From contig NZ_CANLZX010000009.1 of assembly GCF_947495675.1 (NCBI RefSeq), forward strand, positions 62,001 to 126,000: 64,000 nucleotides of DNA, written 5' to 3'. A program made the translations under genes and the position numbers. This document shows, piece after piece, positions 42,318 through 50,364 of the stretch. Every line of letters begins with the position of its first letter. The stretch's first letter is position 1. The notes under the pieces were generated by a model. The model did not search any database. It saw only the letters and a program-made list of their open reading frames with translations, and was not told the DNA's origin. The stretch is from an uncultured Algibacter sp. Its GTDB lineage: Bacteria; Bacteroidota; Bacteroidia; Flavobacteriales; Flavobacteriaceae.

Positions 42318-44483
42318 ATGATTCACATCCACGAAAAAACATTACAAGATTTAGAATTTCAAACGGTTTTAAAACAAGTTAGCGAACTTTGTATTACACC
42401 ACTTGGGCATGAAAAAGCATTACAGATTTCACCTTATAAAACAAAGGAAGAATTACACACATCACTTGGCCTAACCAATGAGTACGTTTCTTCATTTTAT
42501 AACGACAATCGTATACCAAATCATGGTTTCGACACTATTGCCAAAGAAATACAACTTTTAAATATTGAAAACACCTATTTAGAAGTGCATGGCTTAAAAA
42601 AAATAGTAGCCATGTCAATTACTGTAAATGAAATTGTTACTTTTTTAAAGAAATTTGAAGAATATTACCCAAATTTAAACCAGTTTGCTTCACACATAGA
42701 AGTCACTAAAATACTTATTGAAAAGGTTGATGGTATTGTTGATAGATTTGGAGACATAAAAGATAATGCTTCAAATTTACTTTTTGATTTACGCCAATCT
42801 ATAAACAAAATTAAAGGCAAGATTAATGCAAGTTTTAGTAGCGCATTAAACACCTACCATAACTTAGAGTATTTAGATGATATTAGAGAATCTGTAGTAG
42901 ACAACAAACGTGTACTAGCCGTAAAAGCAATGTACAGACGTAAAGTTAAAGGTTCTATAATGGGCGGTAGTAAAACAGGAAGTATCGTTTATATTGAGCC
43001 CGAAACCACTTTACAATATAGTAGAGAACTAAATAATTTAGAATACGAAGAGCAAGAAGAAGTTATAAGAATTTTAAAAGAAGTAACAGATTTTTTGCGT
43101 CCATTTTTACCGTTATTAAAAGATTACCAAAAATTATTAATTGATATAGATGTTATTTCTGCGAAAGCAAAATATGCAAAAGCAATGAATGGTATTCTTC
43201 CTGAATTCTCAGAAGATAAAAGCATGTTTTTACGCGATGCTTACCACCCACTACTCTATTTAAATAATTTAGAAAAAAAAGAAAAAACATTTCCACAAAC
43301 TATAGAATTAAAACAAGATAGCCGCATTATAGTTATTTCTGGACCAAATGCTGGTGGTAAAAGTATCACATTAAAAACCGTAGGATTATTACAAGTTATG
43401 CTACAAAGTGGCATGTTAATTCCTGTACACGAACGGAGTAAAGTGTGTTTGTTTGATAGGATTTTAAGTGATATTGGCGACAATCAATCTATTGAGAACC
43501 ACTTAAGTACCTATAGCTATCGTTTAAAGCAAATGAATTATTTCTTAAAGAAGTGTAACAAAAACACGCTTTTTTTAATTGATGAATTTGGAACAGGAAG
43601 TGATCCTGAACTTGGTGGTGCTTTAGCTGAAACGTTTCTTGAAGAGTTTTACCATCGTGAAGCTTACGGAATTATTACAACTCATTATTCAAATCTAAAA
43701 ATTTTAGCTAATGAGTTACCACATATGTTAAATGCAAACATGCTATTTGACGAACGTAGTTTAGAACCACTTTTTAAATTGGTTATTGGTCAAGCCGGAA
43801 GTAGCTTTACGTTTGAGGTTGCACAAAAAAACGGTATTCCTTATAGCTTAATAAACCGTGCCAAAAAGAAGATAGAGCGCAGTAAAGTACGTTTTGATGC
43901 TACCATTGCTAAACTTCAAAAAGAACGCTCTAGACTTGAAAAAACAGGGCAATCGTTAAAACAAAACGAAAAGAAAAAACTTGAAGAAGCCGATAAGCTT
44001 GAAGAAATAAATGCCAAAATTCAAAAGAAACTTGAAAGCTATCAAGAATTATATGATAGCAATCAACGTTTAATATACTTAGGGCAAAAGGTTAATGATA
44101 TTGCCGAAAAGTACTTTGATAACAAGCAGAAAAAAGAATTAATGTCCGAACTATTTAAAGTAGTTCAGATTGAAAACTCCAAACGCAAAAAAGTTACAGC
44201 TAAACAAAAAAAAGCTATAAAGCATAAGGAAAACCAAGTAAAGCAAGAAGCTGAAAAGAAAGTAAATGTAATTAGAAAAAAGAAAAAAATAGCAAAACAA
44301 AAAGCCATTGAAGCACCAAAACCTAAACCGATTTTAAGAGTTGGAGATCGCGTACGTATGCATGATGGAAGAGCTATTGGAAGTATTGATACCATTGAAA
44401 AAAATAAAGCTATTGTAAATTACGGTATCTTCACAACCAATGTCGCATTAGATTTATTAGAATTAGTAGAAGCTAAAAAATAA
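42318..44483 (+). CDS. mutS2: MutS2-type ATPase without Smr domain
   Basis: A 721-residue MutS homologue: lever and core region (residues 1-320), ATPase with Walker A ISGPNAGGKSITLKT (about 337-351), Walker B LFLIDEFGTGSDPELGGAL and switch ITTHYSNLK, then a long Lys/Glu-rich coiled coil (about 515-680) and a KOW-like end (LRVGDRVRMHDGRAIGSID). The nicking Smr domain found at the C-terminus of Bacillus MutS2 is absent, as seems usual in Bacteroidota, so an endonuclease label would be misleading. Roles in anti-recombination or ribosome rescue are known for the family. Confidence 0.92.
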   Translation: MIHIHEKTLQDLEFQTVLKQVSELCITPLGHEKALQISPYKTKEELHTSLGLTNEYVSSFYNDNRIPNHGFDTIAKEIQLLNIENTYLEVHGLKKIVAMSITVNEIVTFLKKFEEYYPNLNQFASHIEVTKILIEKVDGIVDRFGDIKDNASNLLFDLRQSINKIKGKINASFSSALNTYHNLEYLDDIRESVVDNKRVLAVKAMYRRKVKGSIMGGSKTGSIVYIEPETTLQYSRELNNLEYEEQEEVIRILKEVTDFLRPFLPLLKDYQKLLIDIDVISAKAKYAKAMNGILPEFSEDKSMFLRDAYHPLLYLNNLEKKEKTFPQTIELKQDSRIIVISGPNAGGKSITLKTVGLLQVMLQSGMLIPVHERSKVCLFDRILSDIGDNQSIENHLSTYSYRLKQMNYFLKKCNKNTLFLIDEFGTGSDPELGGALAETFLEEFYHREAYGIITTHYSNLKILANELPHMLNANMLFDERSLEPLFKLVIGQAGSSFTFEVAQKNGIPYSLINRAKKKIERSKVRFDATIAKLQKERSRLEKTGQSLKQNEKKKLEEADKLEEINAKIQKKLESYQELYDSNQRLIYLGQKVNDIAEKYFDNKQKKELMSELFKVVQIENSKRKKVTAKQKKAIKHKENQVKQEAEKKVNVIRKKKKIAKQKAIEAPKPKPILRVGDRVRMHDGRAIGSIDTIEKNKAIVNYGIFTTNVALDLLELVEAKK

Positions 44484-44520
44484 GGCACATTTGTCTATCT
44501 TAGAATAAAAAAGCTATAAA

Positions 44521-45423
44521 ATGAAAAAACACCTAATCTATTTAGTATTAATTTCAGTAATGTTCACTTATGCTTGTAGTTCTAGTCAAGAATCGGATAT
44601 CGAAACTATAGAAGAAGATGAAGAAGAAATTGAAATTATTGACGAACCTACTGAAGAAGAAACTCCAATAATTGAAACTCCAAAAATTGTTTGGAAAAAC
44701 TGGTACCTATCTGTTCCTATTAACAATGGAGATGGTAAAGCAACTTCAATTTATTATGAAGCCATTGAAAACAACACATTAACTACTGCTCAATCTGAAT
44801 ATTTTTACAAGAATGAAGATGGCAGCTATACTATGTTTACTAAGTTTACTGGCTTTACCACATCTGGATTATCTGCTTTAGGAGATAAATATTGTAGAAC
44901 CGAACTACGAGAATTCTGGAAAGGCAACCAATCAACTTCTGATAATTGGCCAATGGAAACTGGTACACATATTTTAGAAACTACCTTAAAAGTTGATTTT
45001 GTTGAAGGAAACGGTAGAACAATTGTAGCGCAAATACACGGTAAAGAAACTACTGGTTTAGAAGGAGCTCCTGCTACAGTAAAAATACGTTGGAATAGCG
45101 GAGAAATTCAAGTTGATTATTATACAAAACCAGATGCTGGCGAACCTTGGACAAGCGCTTTTGATGACAAAATAAATGTAGGAAAAGTAGATAATGAAAT
45201 TTTCACGTTTAAAATAAAAATTGAAAACGGTAAATTTTACTATGCTTTAGTTTGTGAAGCTAAAGGCATTAATACAGATTACACTTTAATTTACGATTAC
45301 GTAGGTAATGGCTATGGTCACGAAAACTACTTTAAAACTGGTAATTATTATGGTTGGCATGACGACTATGTTAAAACAGCTCAAGTAACTTTATACGAAG
45401 TAAAAACTGAGCATTTAGAATAA
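44521..45423 (+). CDS. PL7-family alginate lyase lipoprotein
   Basis: A 300-residue lipoprotein (lipobox TYAC, Cys19) with a Glu/Asp/Thr linker (20-55) that displays one jelly-roll lyase domain. The three PL7 signature strands are present: CRTELRE (125-131), AQIHG (170-174) and NYFKTGNYYGWHDDY (269-283), which together hold the expected R, Q, H and Y catalytic set. The final position of the usual Y-x-K-A-G-x-Y-x-Q motif is Gly here, not Gln. It is likely a surface endolyase that starts alginate breakdown. It stands alone; no SusCD pair or other lyase is adjacent. Confidence 0.9.
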   Translation: MKKHLIYLVLISVMFTYACSSSQESDIETIEEDEEEIEIIDEPTEEETPIIETPKIVWKNWYLSVPINNGDGKATSIYYEAIENNTLTTAQSEYFYKNEDGSYTMFTKFTGFTTSGLSALGDKYCRTELREFWKGNQSTSDNWPMETGTHILETTLKVDFVEGNGRTIVAQIHGKETTGLEGAPATVKIRWNSGEIQVDYYTKPDAGEPWTSAFDDKINVGKVDNEIFTFKIKIENGKFYYALVCEAKGINTDYTLIYDYVGNGYGHENYFKTGNYYGWHDDYVKTAQVTLYEVKTEHLE

Positions 45424-45430
45424 TAAATAA

Positions 45431-45474
45431 CAGCCAACACCAAGTTGCTGAATCACAACTTTAGGTGCTGACTG
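45431..45474. terminator. Imperfect bidirectional hairpin between lyase and cytolysin genes
   Basis: Arms CAG...CACC-A-AGTTG and CAACT-TTA-GGTG...CTG pair with small bulges. It lies between two convergent genes, eight bp after the lyase stop and 23 bp from the cytolysin stop, so it may serve both. Confidence 0.5.
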
Positions 45475-45496
45475 TATTAAATTGCCAACTCTATTT

Positions 45497-47065
45497 TTAT
45501 TCGCAAACTCTTACTTCGGCAGATCCCCATTTTCTGTAAGACTCCCAACAATCCTCATAGTCATGTACATGGTCCCCAATATTATCTTTTAATTTCGCTT
45601 CATATCCACTACTAGATCCAAATTTATCACGTTCTACATGATAGTAAATATCATAAGCACCATTTGGTGGATAAATTGAAGTTGTAGCACCATCATTAGT
45701 GTTTTTTTTCCAATCAATATCATCATAAGTAACATTGTTTTCTCCAGGTATATTCGTTTTATACTCAACACCTATTCTAAAATTATCAGAAAGTCTATTT
45801 TTAAAAATAATTTCATTGTGTACTTTACCTGTAGTAACACATTCTACAACTTTATAATCTGTGCTATACCCTAATTTTGCTAATGTATTGTCTTTTAAAA
45901 ACCTAATAGAGTACGAAATAGGTACACCAGGGTTATTTCTAGAATAAACTGCATTTTCTCCTTTTATTATCACTTCAAGGTCTCCAAAGTCTTTAGCAGA
46001 AACAGCCTCTGCTCCTACTTCGGCATTTCCTCCAATTACTACGGTTGTGATATTAGAATTTTCTAAAATATTTTGATATTTTGTTTTAACATCTCCAGAT
46101 GCAGATTTTCTACCTGCAGCATATTCAAAAGACCCTTCAAAATCTGCCTTAGACATCTCGTAATTAGATTCCATTCTAAACATAATAATTCTACCATAGC
46201 TTACTGAATGTACATAAGCTGGTGGTGTACTAGAATTAAAAGCACTTTCCACTTGCGATAATGTAACAGATTCTGCAAATACGTCTGCTGGGTTTGTTGG
46301 ATAATCCATGGTTACGGTATAAAATATCTGTTTAAACGACATCATGGCCACTCTTTTTTTAGTTGTAGTCTCATAATTAAATTGCGAAGCCACTTCATTT
46401 GATGACCAAGACGCATTAAGACCTAACTCTATACTTGCTTGCATTGAGCTATACGAAGTTTTTGCTTCAGAATACTGACTAGCTGGGTTTACATAACCTT
46501 CTTCATACGCATTTGCATTCCACCACTCTAATGCCTTATCAATTCCTGCGTCCACACTACTCCAATTGGGGTTTTCTATTTCTACTGTTCCTGCATCTGA
46601 AATTCCTGGCAGATCTACTCTTATGGTCATTGGGGCCCTACTTAATGTAAAGGGACTTGGCACACCACCTCTCATTGATTCATCTCCAATTACCAAAGCT
46701 CCAGGCCAAATAATACCATCATTGGGTTTTAAAATGGCTATAGATTCAAAGTTTGTTTTTAAATTATAATCAGTTGTTGTACAAACAGTATTTGTATTAG
46801 TTCCATAAATATTAGTATCATCAGATTCACTAGTTCCTTCTGTATGCTTTGATGGCACACCGCCTGTATCTTGAACTCCTAATAATTCGTCTGCATTATA
46901 ACTTAAGGATGTTATATAATCATTAATACTTTCAACATCTTCATTGTTTTGATTATTAGATGTGTCATCGTCACTCTCTTTACTACAAGAATTGCAGGAC
47001 AATAAAATAGCTGCAAAAAATAAACTGCAAAAAATACTTTTAAATGTTAATAGCTGTGTTTTCAT
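45497..47065 (-). CDS. Cholesterol-dependent-cytolysin-type pore-forming lipoprotein
   Basis: A 522-residue lipoprotein (lipobox LLSC, Cys24) with an acidic linker. Residues about 45-405 follow the thiol-activated cytolysin fold strand by strand: GIIWPGALVIGDES (117-130), APMTIRVDLPGISDAGTVEI (144-163), FKQIFYTVTMDYPTNPADVF (244-263), PPAYVHSVSYGRIIMF (281-296), ITTVVIGGNAEVG (339-351) and PGVPISYSIRFLKDN (379-393). The last 115 residues are not the usual domain 4: the undecapeptide ECTGLAWEWWR is missing, and the end reads YEDCWESYRKWGSAEVRVCE. The predicted anchor and missing undecapeptide suggest a target other than animal cholesterol. A TPR-HTH regulator is divergent. Confidence 0.93.
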   Translation of the reverse strand: MKTQLLTFKSIFCSLFFAAILLSCNSCSKESDDDTSNNQNNEDVESINDYITSLSYNADELLGVQDTGGVPSKHTEGTSESDDTNIYGTNTNTVCTTTDYNLKTNFESIAILKPNDGIIWPGALVIGDESMRGGVPSPFTLSRAPMTIRVDLPGISDAGTVEIENPNWSSVDAGIDKALEWWNANAYEEGYVNPASQYSEAKTSYSSMQASIELGLNASWSSNEVASQFNYETTTKKRVAMMSFKQIFYTVTMDYPTNPADVFAESVTLSQVESAFNSSTPPAYVHSVSYGRIIMFRMESNYEMSKADFEGSFEYAAGRKSASGDVKTKYQNILENSNITTVVIGGNAEVGAEAVSAKDFGDLEVIIKGENAVYSRNNPGVPISYSIRFLKDNTLAKLGYSTDYKVVECVTTGKVHNEIIFKNRLSDNFRIGVEYKTNIPGENNVTYDDIDWKKNTNDGATTSIYPPNGAYDIYYHVERDKFGSSSGYEAKLKDNIGDHVHDYEDCWESYRKWGSAEVRVCE

Positions 47066-47095
47066 AATTTCTAAATTTTTAGTGATTCAACACTT

Positions 47096-47103
47096 CAAAA
47101 CTA
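47096..47103 (-). promoter_or_regulatory. Putative -7 element of the cytolysin gene
   Basis: Minus-strand bases read TAGTTTTG, an exact TAnnTTTG, 31 bases before the ATG at 47065. The rest of the 312-bp gap to 47377 holds ATGGACAAGA twice (47149 and 47290) and a TGGACTTTGTATGGAC stretch at 47281, possible regulator sites; otherwise nothing is recognised. Confidence 0.45.
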
Positions 47104-47377
47104 GATGCTAATTCTCCTGAAAACTAATTTATAACATAGACAAAGCATGGACAAGAATTAATAAAATACAACTATTACCCTATAGACACACCCCAATACC
47201 TGTTTTTTAAAATTCATTACAAACAACTAATTACCAATAACTTACAGTAATACAAATTAATTCAATTTACTCTTAACACATGGACTTTGTATGGACAAGA
47301 CTATTATCACTCATAGACTACATCTAATTTTAAAAACAATAAATAAGTATCTTAGTGAGAGCAAAACCACCTATCTC

Positions 47378-49255
47378 ATGAAAAAAACATTGTTTCCCAT
47401 TTTAATATTCGTTTTATTTTCAAATCAAATTTTTACACAAAACAATAAATTGATTGACAGTCTTCTAAGTGCTTACCAAAAACAATCATTAGATACCTTA
47501 AAAATTAAAACAGTAAATAATATTGTTAATTATTACATGTATAGATCGTCTGATAAAGCAAAGAAATATGCTTTTGAATTGCTTAATATTTCTAAAAAAA
47601 TAAATAATGAAAGAGGAAAAAGCTTAGGGTTTTATCAATTGGGAGTGGTTTACAATAATCTGGACAAACTAGATTCTGCAAAATTTTATTATAATTCAAG
47701 TTTAAAATTAGCAAAGAAGTTGGAAGACCCTATACATTTATCAAAAGCATATAGAGGTTTGGCTATTCTTGAATTCTCGCAAGGAAAACTAAACGAAGCG
47801 GATAGTATTAATAATATGGATTTACAAAATGCCATAAAATATAATGACTCTACAGGGCTAGCTTTAGCATATGACTTTAAAGGCACCATCAATCAAAACA
47901 AAGGCTATTACTCAATAGCTTTAGAGAATACTTTAAAAAGCTTGAAACTTTTCGAAAAGTTAAAAGACTCTATTCGTATTGCAGATTGTTATAATCATTT
48001 AGCAACTTTAGAAAAAAGTCTAGGGAATATAGAAAAGGCTATAAACTACAATGAAAAAGCATTAAAAATATACGAAGTATATAATGATATATATTATCAA
48101 GCAGTAATACTTAATGATTTAGGTGTTATGCATAACTTACTTAATCTTGAGGATAAGGCTTTAGTTTATTTAAATAAAAGTATAAAAAAAAGTGAGTTGG
48201 CAAAAGTTGTTTCAACTAAGGCTGCCTCTTATACAAATATTGCCGAATCTTATATAAATTTAAAAAAATATGATTTGGCAATGGAAAACTTAAATAAATC
48301 GATAAGTATTTCTAAATCTATTAATAATTTAAGACGGATTGCTTTATCAGAAAACAAATTAGCAGAAGTCTATTTATTATTAAACGCCCCCTCAAAAGCT
48401 ATTAAACACGCAAATAATGCGTTAAATTACTCTAAAAAAAATAATGATATTTCTATCAAACGTGTTGTATTTAGAAACTTAAGCAAAGCATATGAAAAAC
48501 AAGGAAAAGCAAGTTTAGCACTCGATATTTTTAAGGAATATAATACATTAACTGATTCAATAATAAATAAAGAAAAGGTTAATACTATTGAAGAGCTTCG
48601 GGCCATATTTGACTTAGAAAAAAAAGAAGCTGAAATCACTTTACAAGACCAACAAATTAAGACCCTAAATCAAGAAGTTGAAATTAGCAATTTACGTAAA
48701 GGGCTTTATGCTGGTGGGATGTTTACCTTTTTAGCTGTTTCTGGTTTATTGTATTTTGGTTTTAAGCAACGCATCAAGAAAAACAAAATAGCACGCGAAA
48801 AACAAGAAGCTATTTACCAACAAGAAATTGAGTTTAAAAAGAAAGAACTGGCTTCTCAAACCCTACATTTAGTTCAAAAAAGCACGTTTATACAAGAATT
48901 AAAAGAAAATCTTGAAAAAATTAAGCAGTCTCCAGAATTATTTAAAGTAGAATTTAGACGCTTAGTGATGCTCCTTAAAAAAGAAAGTGCCGAAGATAAA
49001 GACTGGGAAGTCTTTAAAAGTTACTTCTCAGAAGTACATAACAATTTTGACAATAAAATAAAATCGATTGCCGAAGATATTAGCGAAAAAGAAATTAGAC
49101 TTGCCTCTTTTTTGCGCATGAACCTTTCAACTAAAGAAATTGCATCGATGCTTAACGTATTGCCAGATAGCGTGTTAAAATCGAAATACAGGCTTAAAAA
49201 GAAGCTTAAATTAGATAAGGAAACCGATTTAAATACCTTTTTAAGTGATTTGTAA
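47378..49255 (+). CDS. TPR sensor protein with C-terminal LuxR-like HTH
   Basis: About 625 residues: export signal (MKKTLFPILIFVLFSNQIFT), some eight tetratricopeptide repeats (for example LGFYQLGVVYNNLDKLDSAK, AKKLEDPIHLSKAYRGLAIL), a membrane helix (GLYAGGMFTFLAVSGLLYFG), a coiled coil and a C-terminal HTH (RLASFLRMNLSTKEIASMLN followed by VLPDSVLKSKYRLKKKLKLD). This is the Bacteroidota one-component layout with a periplasmic TPR and a cytoplasmic DNA-binding end. I start at ATG 47378 because it opens the signal peptide; ATG 47291 would add 29 residues. Divergent from the cytolysin gene, a plausible target. Confidence 0.85.
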   Translation: MKKTLFPILIFVLFSNQIFTQNNKLIDSLLSAYQKQSLDTLKIKTVNNIVNYYMYRSSDKAKKYAFELLNISKKINNERGKSLGFYQLGVVYNNLDKLDSAKFYYNSSLKLAKKLEDPIHLSKAYRGLAILEFSQGKLNEADSINNMDLQNAIKYNDSTGLALAYDFKGTINQNKGYYSIALENTLKSLKLFEKLKDSIRIADCYNHLATLEKSLGNIEKAINYNEKALKIYEVYNDIYYQAVILNDLGVMHNLLNLEDKALVYLNKSIKKSELAKVVSTKAASYTNIAESYINLKKYDLAMENLNKSISISKSINNLRRIALSENKLAEVYLLLNAPSKAIKHANNALNYSKKNNDISIKRVVFRNLSKAYEKQGKASLALDIFKEYNTLTDSIINKEKVNTIEELRAIFDLEKKEAEITLQDQQIKTLNQEVEISNLRKGLYAGGMFTFLAVSGLLYFGFKQRIKKNKIAREKQEAIYQQEIEFKKKELASQTLHLVQKSTFIQELKENLEKIKQSPELFKVEFRRLVMLLKKESAEDKDWEVFKSYFSEVHNNFDNKIKSIAEDISEKEIRLASFLRMNLSTKEIASMLNVLPDSVLKSKYRLKKKLKLDKETDLNTFLSDL

Positions 49256-49272
49256 AGTAGTATCTTTACACT

Positions 49273-49695
49273 ATGAAAGTTGGCGTACCAAAACATAAAC
49301 AAATAATTCTTTTTGATGGTGTTTGCAATCTTTGCAATAGCTCGGTATTGTATGTTATAAAACGAGATAAGAAGCAGCTATTTATGTTTGCACCTTTACA
49401 AAGTGACGTTGGTAGACACGTTATAGAAAAATTTAAAATCAATACTTCTAAAATAGATTCTATAATATTATACCATCCAGAAAAAGAAATTATTCATTAC
49501 AAAAGTACAGCCGCTTTAAAAATAGCTTCGCAGTTACCTTTTCCAACAAAAGCATTAGCTATATTCCTAATTGTACCAAGCTTTATTCGCAATTGGGTTT
49601 ACGATTTTATAGCAAGCAATCGCTATAAATGGTATGGCAAAAAAGAAACCTGTATGATTCCTACGCCAGAGTTAAAAAGCAAGTTTTTAGATTAA
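49273..49695 (+). CDS. DCC-family thiol-disulfide oxidoreductase-like protein (DUF393)
   Basis: A 140-residue protein with the family motif IILFDGVCNLCNSSV (11-25, D-x-x-C-x-x-C), APLQSDVGRHVIE, and KSTAALKIASQLPFP; the C-terminal part contains a hydrophobic stretch LAIFLIVPSFIRNWVYDFIA. The C-x-x-C suggests redox or metal binding, but the physiological role is unknown. It starts 17 bp after the TPR-HTH gene on the same strand and may be read through from it. Confidence 0.9.
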   Translation: MKVGVPKHKQIILFDGVCNLCNSSVLYVIKRDKKQLFMFAPLQSDVGRHVIEKFKINTSKIDSIILYHPEKEIIHYKSTAALKIASQLPFPTKALAIFLIVPSFIRNWVYDFIASNRYKWYGKKETCMIPTPELKSKFLD

Positions 49696-49780
49696 TTAGT
49701 TTTGTTTCTTGTTTTATAAATTATATATATAAACAACGCAACCTTTAGTAAGTTACCTCATCTAAAAAGAAACATAAAAC

Positions 49781-50212
49781 ATGATAAAAAAAATAGCCTA
49801 CTTTATAAGCATCATCTTCATAATTTCATGTAAATCAGATGATGGTATGCCAGATTGCTCTGCCGTTTTATGTGCAGAGCCTGCTATTAGCATTAATTTA
49901 ATTGATACTGATACAAACCTAAACATCATATTACAAGATAATATTTCAAAAGAAATGGTTGTAATTAAAAACGCATCTAAAAATGAAATGCCATTTAGTA
50001 TTATTGAATCCAATGGTTTTCTTTATGTTGAAAAACAAAATAGATTAGATAGTTTAGAAATTCAGATAAATTCTGAAATAGTTGCCACCATCTCATACGA
50101 TACCACAGAACCAAATCCCGATGAATGTTGCGATTTTGGATCCCTTATAAATGTAGTTATAGATGGATTATCTTATACAATAGAAAATCATTTAGTTACC
50201 ATTTATCTCTAA
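49781..50212 (+). CDS. Small lipoprotein of unknown function
   Basis: A 143-residue lipoprotein with lipobox IISC (Cys17) followed by KSDDG, which resembles a flavobacterial surface-export signal. Two Cys-rich patches (PDCSAVLCAEPA and PDECCDFGS) flank a beta-rich middle (DNISKEMVVIKNASKNEM, LEIQINSEIVATISYD). I recognise no family. It is a single gene with 85 bp upstream and 152 bp downstream, neither holding a clear signal. Confidence 0.7.
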   Translation: MIKKIAYFISIIFIISCKSDDGMPDCSAVLCAEPAISINLIDTDTNLNIILQDNISKEMVVIKNASKNEMPFSIIESNGFLYVEKQNRLDSLEIQINSEIVATISYDTTEPNPDECCDFGSLINVVIDGLSYTIENHLVTIYL

Positions 50213-50364
50213 CCTATAGGCTACTTCTTTATTTTAAAAATAGATTTTAAAAAGGCACTCAACCAAATGGCGAGTTAACTCATTAATAGGTAAAGCTTGC
50301 TCATTGTCTGTTTTATTTTTCTTGAATTGGTTATAGTTTTATTCGAAACTTAAAATAACTAATC

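Noticed and set aside
38870..45423. A single alginate or ulvan utilisation locus linking the DUF5060 protein and the PL7 lyase
   Set aside because: The two genes are 4 kb apart, separated by miaE and mutS2, and no SusCD pair or sugar-processing genes are present; they look like separate single genes.
47291..47377. Upstream start (ATG 47291) of the TPR-HTH gene
   Set aside because: It would put 29 polar residues before an evident signal peptide beginning at ATG 47378.
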